This document shows, piece by piece, positions 32,979-42,353 of a DNA stretch of 64,000 bases; position 1 is the stretch's first letter, and every line of letters starts with the position of its first letter. The notes beneath the pieces are model-generated. The model saw only the letters and a program-made list of their open reading frames with translations. It was not told where the DNA came from and searched no databases. Where the stretch lies: the NCBI RefSeq assembly GCF_022811725.1, contig NZ_CP094527.1, forward strand, positions 2,294,001-2,358,000. The letters are read 5' to 3'. Position numbers and translations under genes: made by a program. This DNA is from Mucilaginibacter sp. SMC90. Lineage in GTDB: Bacteria > Bacteroidota > Bacteroidia > Sphingobacteriales > Sphingobacteriaceae.

Positions 32979-35324
32979 TTAAAGGTTTACGCGATTAATA
33001 GTTTGAGCGAGGATGTTTTGCTGGTTATTAATGTCTTTTACATCAACATAAACAGGAGGGAAGTTATTGATCATTTGGTAGGCAAGCGTGTTGGCCAAGT
33101 CTTTAACATCATTAACAGGTTGGTTGTAGTACCTGTTCGCATTGCCACCATCAGTAAATATACCGCCGACCGCATAACCCCGGCTCAGATTAGGCATAGA
33201 AAAGTCGCGACCGCCATGAGCCACGTTAATGGCACTAACCAGGTTACGAGCCCATGGGTTGCGCATAGCTTCAGATACTACAATAGCTTCTCCCGAGCGA
33301 AGGTAAGCGTTGGTGTTATCTGTACGGCTGTAACCGGGAAGTAGCGCCCCGCGACCGTCAGACTCATAATGCAGACCGCCTTTGGCATATTGTGGTGGTT
33401 TTTGAGCCACGATAGTGGCAACCTGTATGGCAGTGGAAGCAATTATGCCGGGTATTACAAAAGGAGCCAGTACACCCGTTTGCGAAGTGGCCTTGGTAAC
33501 TGCTAACGCTCCATTAATAACAGCTTGCAATATTGACGCTTTTTGCTCTGATTTAAAGGCTTTTACTTTTTCGGCGGCTTCCTGTTTTTGATATTTATCT
33601 TCAATTGCTTTTTTCTGTGTGCCCGTTAGGTTTTTATTGCCGAGTTCGGCTGCTTTGTCTTTCTCCAGGCCTTTTATTTTAGCGTCGCTTTGTGATTTGA
33701 TATTGTTTTGAATAATAGAGAACGCTTTATCAGATACCTGTTGTGCTGTCTGCAATGCAAACTCTGTACGCTGTTGTTCGTATTGTTGAGTTAAAGCTGT
33801 AATGTCTTTTTGCTTTTGATCTTCTAATGCTTTAATCTTGTCGGCGTTGCCGGCAGCCAGTTTTATCTCGTAACCATATTTATCATCAATAAGTTGTTTT
33901 TCAGCTTCTAATTTCTGACCCGGTAGCAAGGCTTTACCAACCTTTTTTTCGTCTTTCGCTATCGTATCCTCATGCTGATGGCTGTCTATCACCGCCTGCA
34001 TTTGCTTTTGAGCTTCTGCGAAATCATTCTTATTGAAAAACTGGATCTTATCGCCAATACCAAGATGGAACTTCTGCTGAAGTTGCTCGCTTTTTTTGTT
34101 GTAATCTTCCTGGCTGATCAGTTTTTTATCCAGTTGTTTATTCAGTAACGCGAACTCGCAATCATAGTTTTGTTTGTCAAGTTCAATCTGTTTGGCAAAA
34201 TCAATTGCTTTTGCTTGTAGAATTTCTGAGGAGCGGGTTTGTTCAATTGTCGGTTTTTCTACCTTCTTATGAGAGATAATGGGGTCGCTGTTATTTGTTT
34301 TATTTGATCCGCTTTCATTTAACTTCTTGCCTGACAAAATTAGTTTTTGCCTTGCTTCGATTTCATCATATAATTTTTCATTTTGAGCATTGAGTAATTT
34401 TGTGTCTGTTGATAGATCATAAATTATTTTATCACTGGATGCTCGCTTTTTAGATGCCTCATCAATAGCATCTGCATACCATACAGCACCCCAGCCCTCG
34501 TCACCGGCAACAGGCTTATAATCCTTATAATCTTTATTTGCTTGTTCTTCTTTTGTTATCAGATCAAGATTGTTTTTACGCTCTTTGGCTATTTTTAAAT
34601 CATTTTCCAGTGCCCTGCTTGCATTCACTGTAATCCTGCTTTTTGCAGCTTCCGCGTAAGCAGCGGCAAGAATTTGATCTTTTAAATTCCCGTAAGCGGT
34701 TGCTGCATCTCCTGCTATAATGGCTTCATCTTTCATGTTTTTAAATGTTCCGGGCCATTGATCTTGTAACGCAGCTGCAGCTTTCTTTTTTTCGGCCATT
34801 AACAGCGTGTGGCTTTGTGTGGCCCGATATAGAGCAGTTAAGTTAGTGATTTCACTCTGTGCTGCCTGGTCTCCTTTTAACTTGGTTTGTATGAGCGATT
34901 CGGTAATAACAGCATTATCCTTCATAGCCTTACCAAGGGCCGATAGCGTGGTTTGTCCCTTGAGCATGTCGGCTACCCAATCGATAATTACATCGCTATA
35001 GCTGGCAAGCAAAGTGATGCCAACAGAGATGAGAGAGTTCCACGATAAAAATGATGACGCTAACTCCTTTAAAACGTTTTTAGGCTTTTGTCCTGATGCG
35101 GCAAGCTCTTTATTTTGTTCGTTTAGCTTTTGCATTGCATCCACTACCTCGGGCAGCTTTTCGCCAAGTGCTTTAAGGCCATCTTTTATACCATCAGCAA
35201 ATTCTGGTAGTTTGCTATTTACGCCAATTATTGAAGTTTTTAGCGCATCTAAGGCGTTTTTATAGGCTTCAGCCTTCTTGATATCATCATCGGTTATACC
35301 TGCATTGTTGTTTTGACTTGTCAT
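32979..35324 (-). CDS. Phage tail tape measure protein
   Basis: 781 residues, among the longest genes of the module. It has an N-terminal helical zone (DALKTSIIGVNSKLPEFADGI), a membrane-like segment (LISVGITLLASYSDVIIDWVADML, about 95-120), a long coiled-coil middle rich in Lys/Gln (400-600), a second hydrophobic stretch (PFVIPGIIASTAIQVATIVA) and a Gly-rich tail (YAKGGLHYESDGRG, YLRSGEAIVVSEAM), all typical of tape measure proteins that set tail length. The palindrome at 35415 lies 91 nt upstream. Confidence 0.85.
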   Translation of the reverse strand: MTSQNNNAGITDDDIKKAEAYKNALDALKTSIIGVNSKLPEFADGIKDGLKALGEKLPEVVDAMQKLNEQNKELAASGQKPKNVLKELASSFLSWNSLISVGITLLASYSDVIIDWVADMLKGQTTLSALGKAMKDNAVITESLIQTKLKGDQAAQSEITNLTALYRATQSHTLLMAEKKKAAAALQDQWPGTFKNMKDEAIIAGDAATAYGNLKDQILAAAYAEAAKSRITVNASRALENDLKIAKERKNNLDLITKEEQANKDYKDYKPVAGDEGWGAVWYADAIDEASKKRASSDKIIYDLSTDTKLLNAQNEKLYDEIEARQKLILSGKKLNESGSNKTNNSDPIISHKKVEKPTIEQTRSSEILQAKAIDFAKQIELDKQNYDCEFALLNKQLDKKLISQEDYNKKSEQLQQKFHLGIGDKIQFFNKNDFAEAQKQMQAVIDSHQHEDTIAKDEKKVGKALLPGQKLEAEKQLIDDKYGYEIKLAAGNADKIKALEDQKQKDITALTQQYEQQRTEFALQTAQQVSDKAFSIIQNNIKSQSDAKIKGLEKDKAAELGNKNLTGTQKKAIEDKYQKQEAAEKVKAFKSEQKASILQAVINGALAVTKATSQTGVLAPFVIPGIIASTAIQVATIVAQKPPQYAKGGLHYESDGRGALLPGYSRTDNTNAYLRSGEAIVVSEAMRNPWARNLVSAINVAHGGRDFSMPNLSRGYAVGGIFTDGGNANRYYNQPVNDVKDLANTLAYQMINNFPPVYVDVKDINNQQNILAQTINRVNL

Positions 35325-35414
35325 AGTTTTTTTATTGAATTTGTTTTAAACAGATTGTGATATGGTGTATCGATATTTCAGGGAGCGGTTTATATTGATA
35401 TTTTTATGAAAAAT

Positions 35415-35428
35415 ATGCCATTTGGCAT
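35415..35428. promoter_or_regulatory. Palindrome ATGCC-ATTT-GGCAT upstream of the tape measure gene
   Basis: ATGCCATTTGGCAT, identical to the copy at 55524-55537, located 91 nt before the tape measure start in the gap that follows a cargo lipoprotein gene. Confidence 0.55.
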
Positions 35429-35581
35429 TGTCGATTTCCTGTTTTAACCATAAATAATTGGGCCAACACGCATGTGGCTGACAATAGCAGATTTGATTGT
35501 ACAAATACTATTCTCGGGATTCCATAAGGGTGGTTAGCATAACTTTGGAGGCAGAACGGCTACTGTGCGTGAAATGCCACA

Positions 35582-36154
35582 TTATTTGTCCGCTTTTGAG
35601 CTTACTCGTGTAATATCGGCTTGGATTTCTGGATTGTTAAAGAGGTATTCCGGTGGGGAGCTACTCATATCAATTTGATCAGTATCCCTTTTTGAAAAAT
35701 TACCGCTTATCCAAACTTTATCCCCAGGGTACACACTTGCTAAGGAATCTTTAACAGAGACTTGATCAAATGGAACAGCCGCATGGATGATAAGGGCATA
35801 ATCTTGTGGATTTTTAGCGTCAAGAACCTTACTTAAAGGAATCATAAACGTTACATCAATATATTTTGAAGGCCAATCATTTACATTCATTTTATAAATG
35901 GTTACGGGCCATTTGTGAAATGAGCCTTTAAGAGAATCAAGGATGAAGCTGTTCAGTTTTTCTTTCTCGGTGTCAAATAGTTCAGATTTCTTTATTTCAT
36001 TATATTCTGAGTTGTAAAGTGAATCTGATGTAGTAAGGTGTTTAATCAGAGACAATTGCTGTACCGAACGATCATCCTTAATAGAGGAGGTTTCCGCTGT
36101 AGGTTGGCAACTGTAAAAGAAAAGCGATAGTAAAAATATCTTTGAATATTTCAT
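35582..36154 (-). CDS. Cargo lipoprotein, 190 aa
   Basis: N-terminal signal peptide with lipobox LFFYSC (Cys about residue 16), so it is exported and lipidated. The mature part has no motif I recognise; it contains FHKWPVTIYKMNVNDWPSKYIDVTF and ends with an acidic tail. It interrupts the tail gene series and is probably a moron gene expressed in the lysogen, possibly altering the host surface. It is on the same strand as the late genes but separated by long gaps on both sides. Confidence 0.7.
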   Translation of the reverse strand: MKYSKIFLLSLFFYSCQPTAETSSIKDDRSVQQLSLIKHLTTSDSLYNSEYNEIKKSELFDTEKEKLNSFILDSLKGSFHKWPVTIYKMNVNDWPSKYIDVTFMIPLSKVLDAKNPQDYALIIHAAVPFDQVSVKDSLASVYPGDKVWISGNFSKRDTDQIDMSSSPPEYLFNNPEIQADITRVSSKADK

Positions 36155-36350
36155 TGTTTTAAGGCTGTTGATTGATTTTTTTAGTAAAAATATCGAAAAA
36201 ATAATTGCATTTAAATAACTTTATAATTGATAATATTTTTCCAAAACTTTTTGTTATTAAATAATTGAATGCTACTATACTTCCTTCTATTTAACATTGA
36301 GATTTGATTTTATTTAAGTAGGAAAGATTGGATCTTCTGCCATTTATCAC

Positions 36351-36651
36351 TTATTTCCTAAAAATAGAAGATTCTTTGCCCGTAATATCAATTGCCCATA
36401 TGTAAAGTGGTCCATCTTCAAACTCGTATCCAACTGGTGGATTGCTCCTAAAGGTCTCTTTTATTGAGGCTTTCTTGTTTATTGTGATGGAAAAGAAAAG
36501 CATAGGAACATTTTCGTTATATATATTTTCCGTGCTTTGAATTTCATATCCGGTATAAGTGCCTATAAAAGTATTTTTTAATTACGTAAACTATCAGCGC
36601 TTTCTTTCTGCTTTTTTTATCGTTTGGTTGTTGGACTTCGATTTTTAACAT
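36351..36651 (-). pseudogene. Small gene split by a frameshift at an A-run
   Basis: From ATG 36651 the frame reads MLKIEVQQPNDKK and then KKALIVYVIKK before closing; a second frame, open from the same A-run, continues NTFIGTYTGYEIQS to VGYEFEDGPLYIWAIDITGKESSIFRK and stops at 36351. Joined, they give a single protein of about 100 residues with one hydrophobic stretch. The break is at six consecutive A. It is a slippage mutation, or possibly a programmed frameshift. I do not recognise the family. It lies between two tail-region genes. Confidence 0.6.
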
Positions 36652-36788
36652 GATAACGTAGGTTTTGCTAATTTTTTTGGTAAATATAAATTGCAGTTCG
36701 CATAAATCAAATATTGGGGTGAATATTTTTTACACTTATCAAAATTTCAATACTTTACTTTAAAAATGATTTAACCACCTCAACGTGA

Positions 36789-38837
36789 TCATCCCAGTTT
36801 TACCAATTCAATTTTTGTTGGCTGTCCTTTACGCCAGCTATCAATTTTGTTAATATAATAATAGCAACTATCCTGCTCAAGATAAACCGGAATAAGGAGA
36901 TCAAGCTCAAGGATATCCCGTGGAGTTAGTAAAAAATAACGCACTACTTTTTTGGTTTGAGTAAGTATTTTTTCGAGCTGGGGATAATAGTTTGTTTTTA
37001 AACCGGGTTGGACCTTGCCGTTAATCCCTGGTTTATCACAAAAACAAAGGTTGAATTCGCCATCAGGCTTGTAAAAATAAGGAACCGATACAATATCATT
37101 TACTTCAACCGTCTTTTCGCCATCTGTAAATTTTACTTTAGGATAGTCTTTTAGACTAAGGAGGCTTAGCTTCTGATCAATTAATATCCTTGGCGATGTG
37201 CTGATGCTAAAATCATTACTGTCACTATCTGGATCGAGCTTTTTGATCTGAGCTATCGTTCCGCCAGTAAAGGCCCGGTTAAGGGTAGGGGCAAACTGGC
37301 TTTCAAACAGATCGCTACTTGCCGGCAAGGTCTTATCTTTAACTATAACCTCCGAATCAGCAAGTTTCTGGGGCAGTACATTATCATCATCCTTGTATTT
37401 CATGTAATTAACTTGTGCGTAGCCCCCGAGTTGAAAACTTATAGTTTTACCCTGATCAATACATTTTGCTGTCCAGTTTTTTGCGATGGGGATATTAGCA
37501 ACGATATCTGCAAATGAATTAAAGGACACGGTCCGGGTACTGTTGTCCGTTTGGCAAACTATGCCAAAACGCTGCAACGTATCTTTCAGCAGGTCTTTTT
37601 GACTTATATCCGGAAAAATGCGTTCGCATTGAACCTGCTGACCATATAAAATTGGCTTTTGATCAACATCAAATCTAAATACGGCACCTTTGTGAATAGT
37701 AACCGTGGTATTGTAGCGGTGCAGGTGGTAAGTTATAAATATCGAGTCGCCTTTATTGAGCTCAAAATCGTATGTCAGCTTTAAGTTTTTAACTGTTTCT
37801 GTACGTTCCCTGGTATTAGGTGGATAGGCCTTGTCAGTAAAGTTTATCGTTTGTTTTGTCGATACACTTTCATGACCATTTGCATCGCGATAATTGATAA
37901 TGAGTTCAAAGTATCCGTTATCGCCTGTATTGGCTACGCCATGCATATCTAAGTCAAGCGTGAGACTTGCAGTGCCATTAATCCGGTCGGCCGCGTGATA
38001 TTCCTGAAAACCTATCGGTAATGTCCTGTCAGTATTATCATTGGCATGCATACCTAATTGCCCGCCGTCAATTATAAGTTCATTGTTTGTCACATATAGT
38101 AACGATGCTGATTTGCTCAACCCATCAATGGAATTTTGAAAATCGGTGCCATGTTCAAATTCATCATTGGCAAACTGGCAAATTAGTTTAGGGTATAGCT
38201 CATTTTTAAGTAATGATCCGGTTGCTTTATAGCCCGTATTATTGATCATCAGCTCGATAGCTGTTTTAATGAAAAAGCCGGGACGCATAGTATAAACATC
38301 CAAAGGCTTATCAAAATCGATCTCGTTTATCGACCCATAATCAACAACAGGCCATATCCATCCATCTTCTTTTTTCTGTGATGCAACTATAGTATCGAGG
38401 TTCCACGGATGGTCATAAACCTGCCATGGCAGGCTTTTTCCTAAGTTGGATGTTGTGCTGCTGCTATCGCCCATATCATAAATCTTACCTTCCAATGCGT
38501 CAAAAAAATCAACATTGCCGCTTAGTATAGTAATGTTGGCCATATCCTGCTCAACGCTGTTAAGCACAGCCAGCCCATAAGGAATAATCTCAAGACCATC
38601 CTGTATAATTTTTGCCTGGTAATTATCATAGGGAAGTGCAGAGGCAAAAGCTATATCATCTGGAAAGCCCAGAATTTGGCGGTTACGTTGTGTTAGTGGC
38701 AGCTTAAACTGGTTGCTGGTATTACCCTGCTGATTTTTAACCTCGGCCAGGTTGTTAATCTGAAATGTAAGCGCGATAGGGCTATCATCGGTTAGGTCGG
38801 CCAGTTGGTCATTAATATAAAGTTGTATTTGGTTCAT
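36789..38837 (-). CDS. Phage tail-tip/baseplate-hub-like protein, 682 aa
   Basis: The N-terminus (IQLYINDQLADLTDDSPIALTFQINN...QFKLPLTQRNRQILGF) recalls a Bacteroidota phage structural family that lies after the tape measure and minor tail genes. The remainder is beta-rich with an NDIVSVPYF-type segment and an ending LVPVYLEQDSCYYYINKID. The protein probably builds the tail tip to which fibres attach. There is no membrane segment. Identification rests on context and general appearance rather than on a catalytic motif. Confidence 0.6.
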   Translation of the reverse strand: MNQIQLYINDQLADLTDDSPIALTFQINNLAEVKNQQGNTSNQFKLPLTQRNRQILGFPDDIAFASALPYDNYQAKIIQDGLEIIPYGLAVLNSVEQDMANITILSGNVDFFDALEGKIYDMGDSSSTTSNLGKSLPWQVYDHPWNLDTIVASQKKEDGWIWPVVDYGSINEIDFDKPLDVYTMRPGFFIKTAIELMINNTGYKATGSLLKNELYPKLICQFANDEFEHGTDFQNSIDGLSKSASLLYVTNNELIIDGGQLGMHANDNTDRTLPIGFQEYHAADRINGTASLTLDLDMHGVANTGDNGYFELIINYRDANGHESVSTKQTINFTDKAYPPNTRERTETVKNLKLTYDFELNKGDSIFITYHLHRYNTTVTIHKGAVFRFDVDQKPILYGQQVQCERIFPDISQKDLLKDTLQRFGIVCQTDNSTRTVSFNSFADIVANIPIAKNWTAKCIDQGKTISFQLGGYAQVNYMKYKDDDNVLPQKLADSEVIVKDKTLPASSDLFESQFAPTLNRAFTGGTIAQIKKLDPDSDSNDFSISTSPRILIDQKLSLLSLKDYPKVKFTDGEKTVEVNDIVSVPYFYKPDGEFNLCFCDKPGINGKVQPGLKTNYYPQLEKILTQTKKVVRYFLLTPRDILELDLLIPVYLEQDSCYYYINKIDSWRKGQPTKIELVKLG

Positions 38838-38941
38838 AGTGTTTTTAATAGAGGTTCCTTGAAAACAATTGCTTTATTATCAATAATTTATTAAGTTTAT
38901 TTGCTGCTTCCGGCTCGGGAAGTAACCTAAAGCTGCATTCA

Positions 38942-39388
38942 ATGCATATAAAATATTTCTTTATAGTTGCTGTACTGGCATTTTGCCTGTTATCCTGTAA
39001 AAAAGATAACAACGCAGCTAATCCTGACGTTACTATAGTGGGCAAATGGTATCTTAAAAAATACCAGACCCGCAGTTACAAGAATGATAAGCTGATGAAG
39101 GATACCAGCCGTGCCAACTACACCGATACCGATTTTGAAGTTTTTAATACCGATGGTTCCGGATATACATCAAATTTTACCACTGGAGGTGAAACTGCAC
39201 TAATAAAATATAATTATACCTTAAACGGAAAGGTATTGACTATAAGCCAAAATACACCTGCTTTTTATGCAGGTACTTACACGGTAATACAGCTAACAGA
39301 AAATACCCTCGAGGTTACTTATGAAAGTGCTATCATTTTTAATGGTGATCATTATCACGGCATCGATAATATCCTTTTCAAAAAGTAG
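38942..39388 (+). CDS. Lipocalin-like lipoprotein inside the tail region
   Basis: 148 residues with a signal peptide ending in a lipobox (LLSC, Cys about residue 19) followed by KKD. The mature protein begins with VGKWYLKKYQTRSY and ends with ILFKK, a beta-barrel-like pattern shared with lipocalin-like Bacteroidota lipoproteins. It is transcribed opposite to the flanking tail genes, hence it is a separately expressed cargo gene. Its stop is 8 nt from the end of the neighbouring convergent tail gene. Confidence 0.75.
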   Translation: MHIKYFFIVAVLAFCLLSCKKDNNAANPDVTIVGKWYLKKYQTRSYKNDKLMKDTSRANYTDTDFEVFNTDGSGYTSNFTTGGETALIKYNYTLNGKVLTISQNTPAFYAGTYTVIQLTENTLEVTYESAIIFNGDHYHGIDNILFKK

Positions 39389-39395
39389 CCGTTGT

Positions 39396-41501
39396 TTATT
39401 GGGTTTGAATATTTATCGACGGCATATTAAACGTGATGCTGAATGGTGCTTGCCCGTTGCGGGTTTCATACTCGCTGTAGGTGGCGGTATTGATCACTAT
39501 AGTTTGCCACCTGATGGGGTTTTTGTTTATCAGCATTTGTACTTTAGGCGAGTATTTTATGGATTGTAGCCCCCTGATATCATTTACAGACAGGTCTTCG
39601 GCCATAACTTTCATTTTTTGCCCTGCGCTTTTGCTGATCACTTCTTCAATACCTTCCTGAGTTTGCCAGTTTTGTACAAAGTTTTTTATGATAACAGCAT
39701 TTTGTACATCAAGACTGATTTCCTGATTAAATACAAATCGATAATAATTCCAGGCGCCGCTAAGGCCAATCCATCTCAGGTATATCGAATTATCGTCAAC
39801 CGCATCATCAATCCTTACTGTTTGTGGTTGGGTTAATGGATGCGAGCTATTTTCATCATCATACTTAATCTGAATGTTGAAATAATATGCTTCGGATGGG
39901 AAATTTGCATTAACCACAAACCTGTGCAGACCGATTGGCCCGCTTAAAGGAAATTTAAAAGATGATTGATTGCCGATGCTAAATTTGCTGCCATCTTCAT
40001 TCAGGATCCACGAATTATCTTCGTTTTGCAAATAATCGGGTTGCGAACCACCAGGTAACTCGTTCCGGTTAATATCAAGCAAAGTTAGCAGGCAATAAGG
40101 CTGAAGATTTATCATTTCATCGGTATAGATAAATCCAATATCAAATGGATATCCGGCAGAATATGCAGGTTCTTTAAAATCTGTGATCCATTGCGCGGGC
40201 AAGTTGGTATTGGGTACATAAGCAGCAAGGTTACCACCATATTTATCCCCAAGCTGTTTGGCTGCATAAATTGCGTAATAGGGGTATTGGATTTGACTGA
40301 AACTGCTTGTAAATCCTTCGCTTGATCCGTCATCATAATGCCAGGCATATTCAACCGTAAATTCTGCACAAAGGGTTGTATCACAATAGTCAACCTGGTT
40401 GTAATTATTATTATCAGCCGGACGCAATAAGCTTTGCAAAAAGTTTGAAAGATCTGCTTTCACCAATCCGGTATTGTCAGGACGGTTTATTGATTTAATG
40501 GAGGCCGGAATATTAGTCAGTGGGTTGGTATAAGTGATGCGGGTATGCAATTCATAATATGGATACATACTGTTTATATTTATAAAACCAGTTGTGTCAC
40601 TACTTACAAAAGGCGTATCGACCACTATATTACTAATGCCTGTAACTTTTTCAACAATATAAACGCCCTTGTAGGCTGTTGTATTCAGATAAACTTTATC
40701 ACCTTCTTTCACTTTAACCAAACCTGTGTTTACATCTCTAAAATCAACATTAACACTGATGCTGGCATGCCCCTTTTCGCTATCGGCTGTTATACTTTTA
40801 ATTGTGAAATCTTTTCTTTGATAGGTGAAAATGATTGGATTAAAAGCTGCATTCCAGCGCGAAACATATCCGTTGGGAAGCGTTACTGACGGATCGCCGG
40901 TTAAAAGATAGGTGTTGGTTGCAATACTGATCTCTGCTGTATCTGTACAGCCCAAAGGGTTACTGTCTTTTACAATTATGTGTTTTAGTCCTCCGCTTAT
41001 GTTTATGAAAACAGGGGAGCTTTGCCAGGTTATGCCCATATCAATACTGTATAATATGGATGCAAAACTTGAGCTTGCATTAACAGTAATTTGAGCATCA
41101 GAAGCCCCCGGTGCTGATTCGATCTTATTAAGATCTATGTAGTTTATTTTCAGGTCGCAAATGGATGGATTAGTAGAAGGATTGTTTCCTGCTTTCACCG
41201 ATACTAAAGCGAATGATATATAATCACTCCTGATCATATCTCCCTGTGGGCTGTATTCATAATCTCTGATGATACCCGAATAAAGAAGTAATGATTGCCC
41301 TGCTACAGTAACCGTGAAATTAGCCGATCCTCCGTTTTCTGTGCGCTGGTAAGTAACTTCACAGTTATTGCCATTAATAGGTTGTTTGGTGTCGGCATCG
41401 ATAATGTTAATGAATACATCTCCCTGGTCAATCTGTCCTCCGTTCTGATCGGGGTAACTTGTTGAGGTAATGATTTCATTAATTGTGGCTATTATATTCA
41501 T
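39396..41501 (-). CDS. Phage tail protein with SprB-like repeat, 701 aa
   Basis: 701 residues, beta-rich. Residues about 130-195 (GASDAQITVNASSSFASILYSIDMGITWQ...LKHIIVKDS) match the SprB repeat, a beta domain of large Bacteroidota surface adhesins. The rest resembles minor tail proteins. An SprB-type domain in a phage tail could mediate adsorption to, or mimic, the gliding adhesin. It follows the 146-residue gene by 31 nt in the same direction. Confidence 0.65.
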   Translation of the reverse strand: MNIIATINEIITSTSYPDQNGGQIDQGDVFINIIDADTKQPINGNNCEVTYQRTENGGSANFTVTVAGQSLLLYSGIIRDYEYSPQGDMIRSDYISFALVSVKAGNNPSTNPSICDLKINYIDLNKIESAPGASDAQITVNASSSFASILYSIDMGITWQSSPVFINISGGLKHIIVKDSNPLGCTDTAEISIATNTYLLTGDPSVTLPNGYVSRWNAAFNPIIFTYQRKDFTIKSITADSEKGHASISVNVDFRDVNTGLVKVKEGDKVYLNTTAYKGVYIVEKVTGISNIVVDTPFVSSDTTGFININSMYPYYELHTRITYTNPLTNIPASIKSINRPDNTGLVKADLSNFLQSLLRPADNNNYNQVDYCDTTLCAEFTVEYAWHYDDGSSEGFTSSFSQIQYPYYAIYAAKQLGDKYGGNLAAYVPNTNLPAQWITDFKEPAYSAGYPFDIGFIYTDEMINLQPYCLLTLLDINRNELPGGSQPDYLQNEDNSWILNEDGSKFSIGNQSSFKFPLSGPIGLHRFVVNANFPSEAYYFNIQIKYDDENSSHPLTQPQTVRIDDAVDDNSIYLRWIGLSGAWNYYRFVFNQEISLDVQNAVIIKNFVQNWQTQEGIEEVISKSAGQKMKVMAEDLSVNDIRGLQSIKYSPKVQMLINKNPIRWQTIVINTATYSEYETRNGQAPFSITFNMPSINIQTQ

Positions 41502-41532
41502 TGTTTATGGGTTGATTTAAATGCGGGGGATT

Positions 41533-41973
41533 TTAGAAAATGTCGAAATACATGGTTGTTAAAGTTATAGTTAAGCCTACGCCGGTAGTGTTAACATCAA
41601 ATTTGTTATAAACTGGTACACATTTGGCTTTTTGCCCTGCTTTTACCCTAAAGTACCGTCCCTCGCCTTCGCGGTATTTAGAGGCTTTTACCACAAACTG
41701 ATTGGCCATTTGCAATGCCTGCGATATGTAAGTTTCATTTTCGGCTGTATACTGTCCAAAATCTGTCTTGAACAAAAATTCCATGTAAATGGTAAAAGCA
41801 TTATCAACAGAACCATTAACCTGTGGGCTTACTTCGATGGGTTGAAATGGATAAAGAAACACGCAGGGAAAAGTGATATCGTCTGCAAGGGTATTCAATT
41901 CGGCCTGGGTTCCGTAGGCAAATGCCGGGTTGCCGTTAAGTGTTTGTACAACAGCTTCTATTTGGTTTCGCAT
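41533..41973 (-). CDS. Tail-completion-like protein, 146 aa
   Basis: 146 residues: N-terminal helix (RNQIEAVVQTLNG), a middle FPCVFLYPFQPIEVSPQ and a C-terminal beta strand (GLTITLTTMYFDIF). Size and pattern fit tail terminator/completion proteins that cap the tail tube. It sits between the tail chaperone and the 701-residue tail protein. Recognition is by context. Confidence 0.5.
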   Translation of the reverse strand: MRNQIEAVVQTLNGNPAFAYGTQAELNTLADDITFPCVFLYPFQPIEVSPQVNGSVDNAFTIYMEFLFKTDFGQYTAENETYISQALQMANQFVVKASKYREGEGRYFRVKAGQKAKCVPVYNKFDVNTTGVGLTITLTTMYFDIF

Positions 41974-42044
41974 AATAATTAAAGTCCCCTATCCCTGGTT
42001 TGGGGCGATTAGATATTGGAGATTGCCTTGCAGGGATAAGGCGC

Positions 42045-42353
42045 TTAAATTGAAGTTTGAGATAGCTCGCTATATCGCTTTTGATATTCGGCTTCGGTTT
42101 TGTTAAGCAGCAGCTTGGTTAGAACCCGTTCATATGGCATATTCATGATCAGGTGCCATTTGGTGATATCGCCGCCCGCCAGGGAGTTTACAGTATTGAT
42201 ATACTTGAATTTTTCGAACGCCTGGATGCCCGCTCTTTTTTCAAGCGCAGTAGGAGCCGATGCCAAAAGTTTGTTTTCGCTATCGATAAGCTGGGATAAC
42301 AGGTAAAAAAATGCTTTGAGATGGGCAGTGCCTCCGTTACCCGTAGTTTTTTT
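42045..42353 (-). CDS. Frameshift extension (T part) of the tail-assembly chaperone
   Basis: A frame open from the A7 run at 42347-42353 to the stop at 42045 encodes about 100 residues (TTGNGGTAHLKAFFYLLSQLI, then ALEKRAGIQAFEKFKYINTVN, ending SELSQTSI). It has no convincing start of its own: the only candidate is TTG at 42266. Joined to the upstream frame by a -1 shift it makes a 287-residue fusion. Such G/GT pairs are universal in long-tailed phages. Confidence 0.65.
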   Translation of the reverse strand, partial: KKTTGNGGTAHLKAFFYLLSQLIDSENKLLASAPTALEKRAGIQAFEKFKYINTVNSLAGGDITKWHLIMNMPYERVLTKLLLNKTEAEYQKRYSELSQTSI

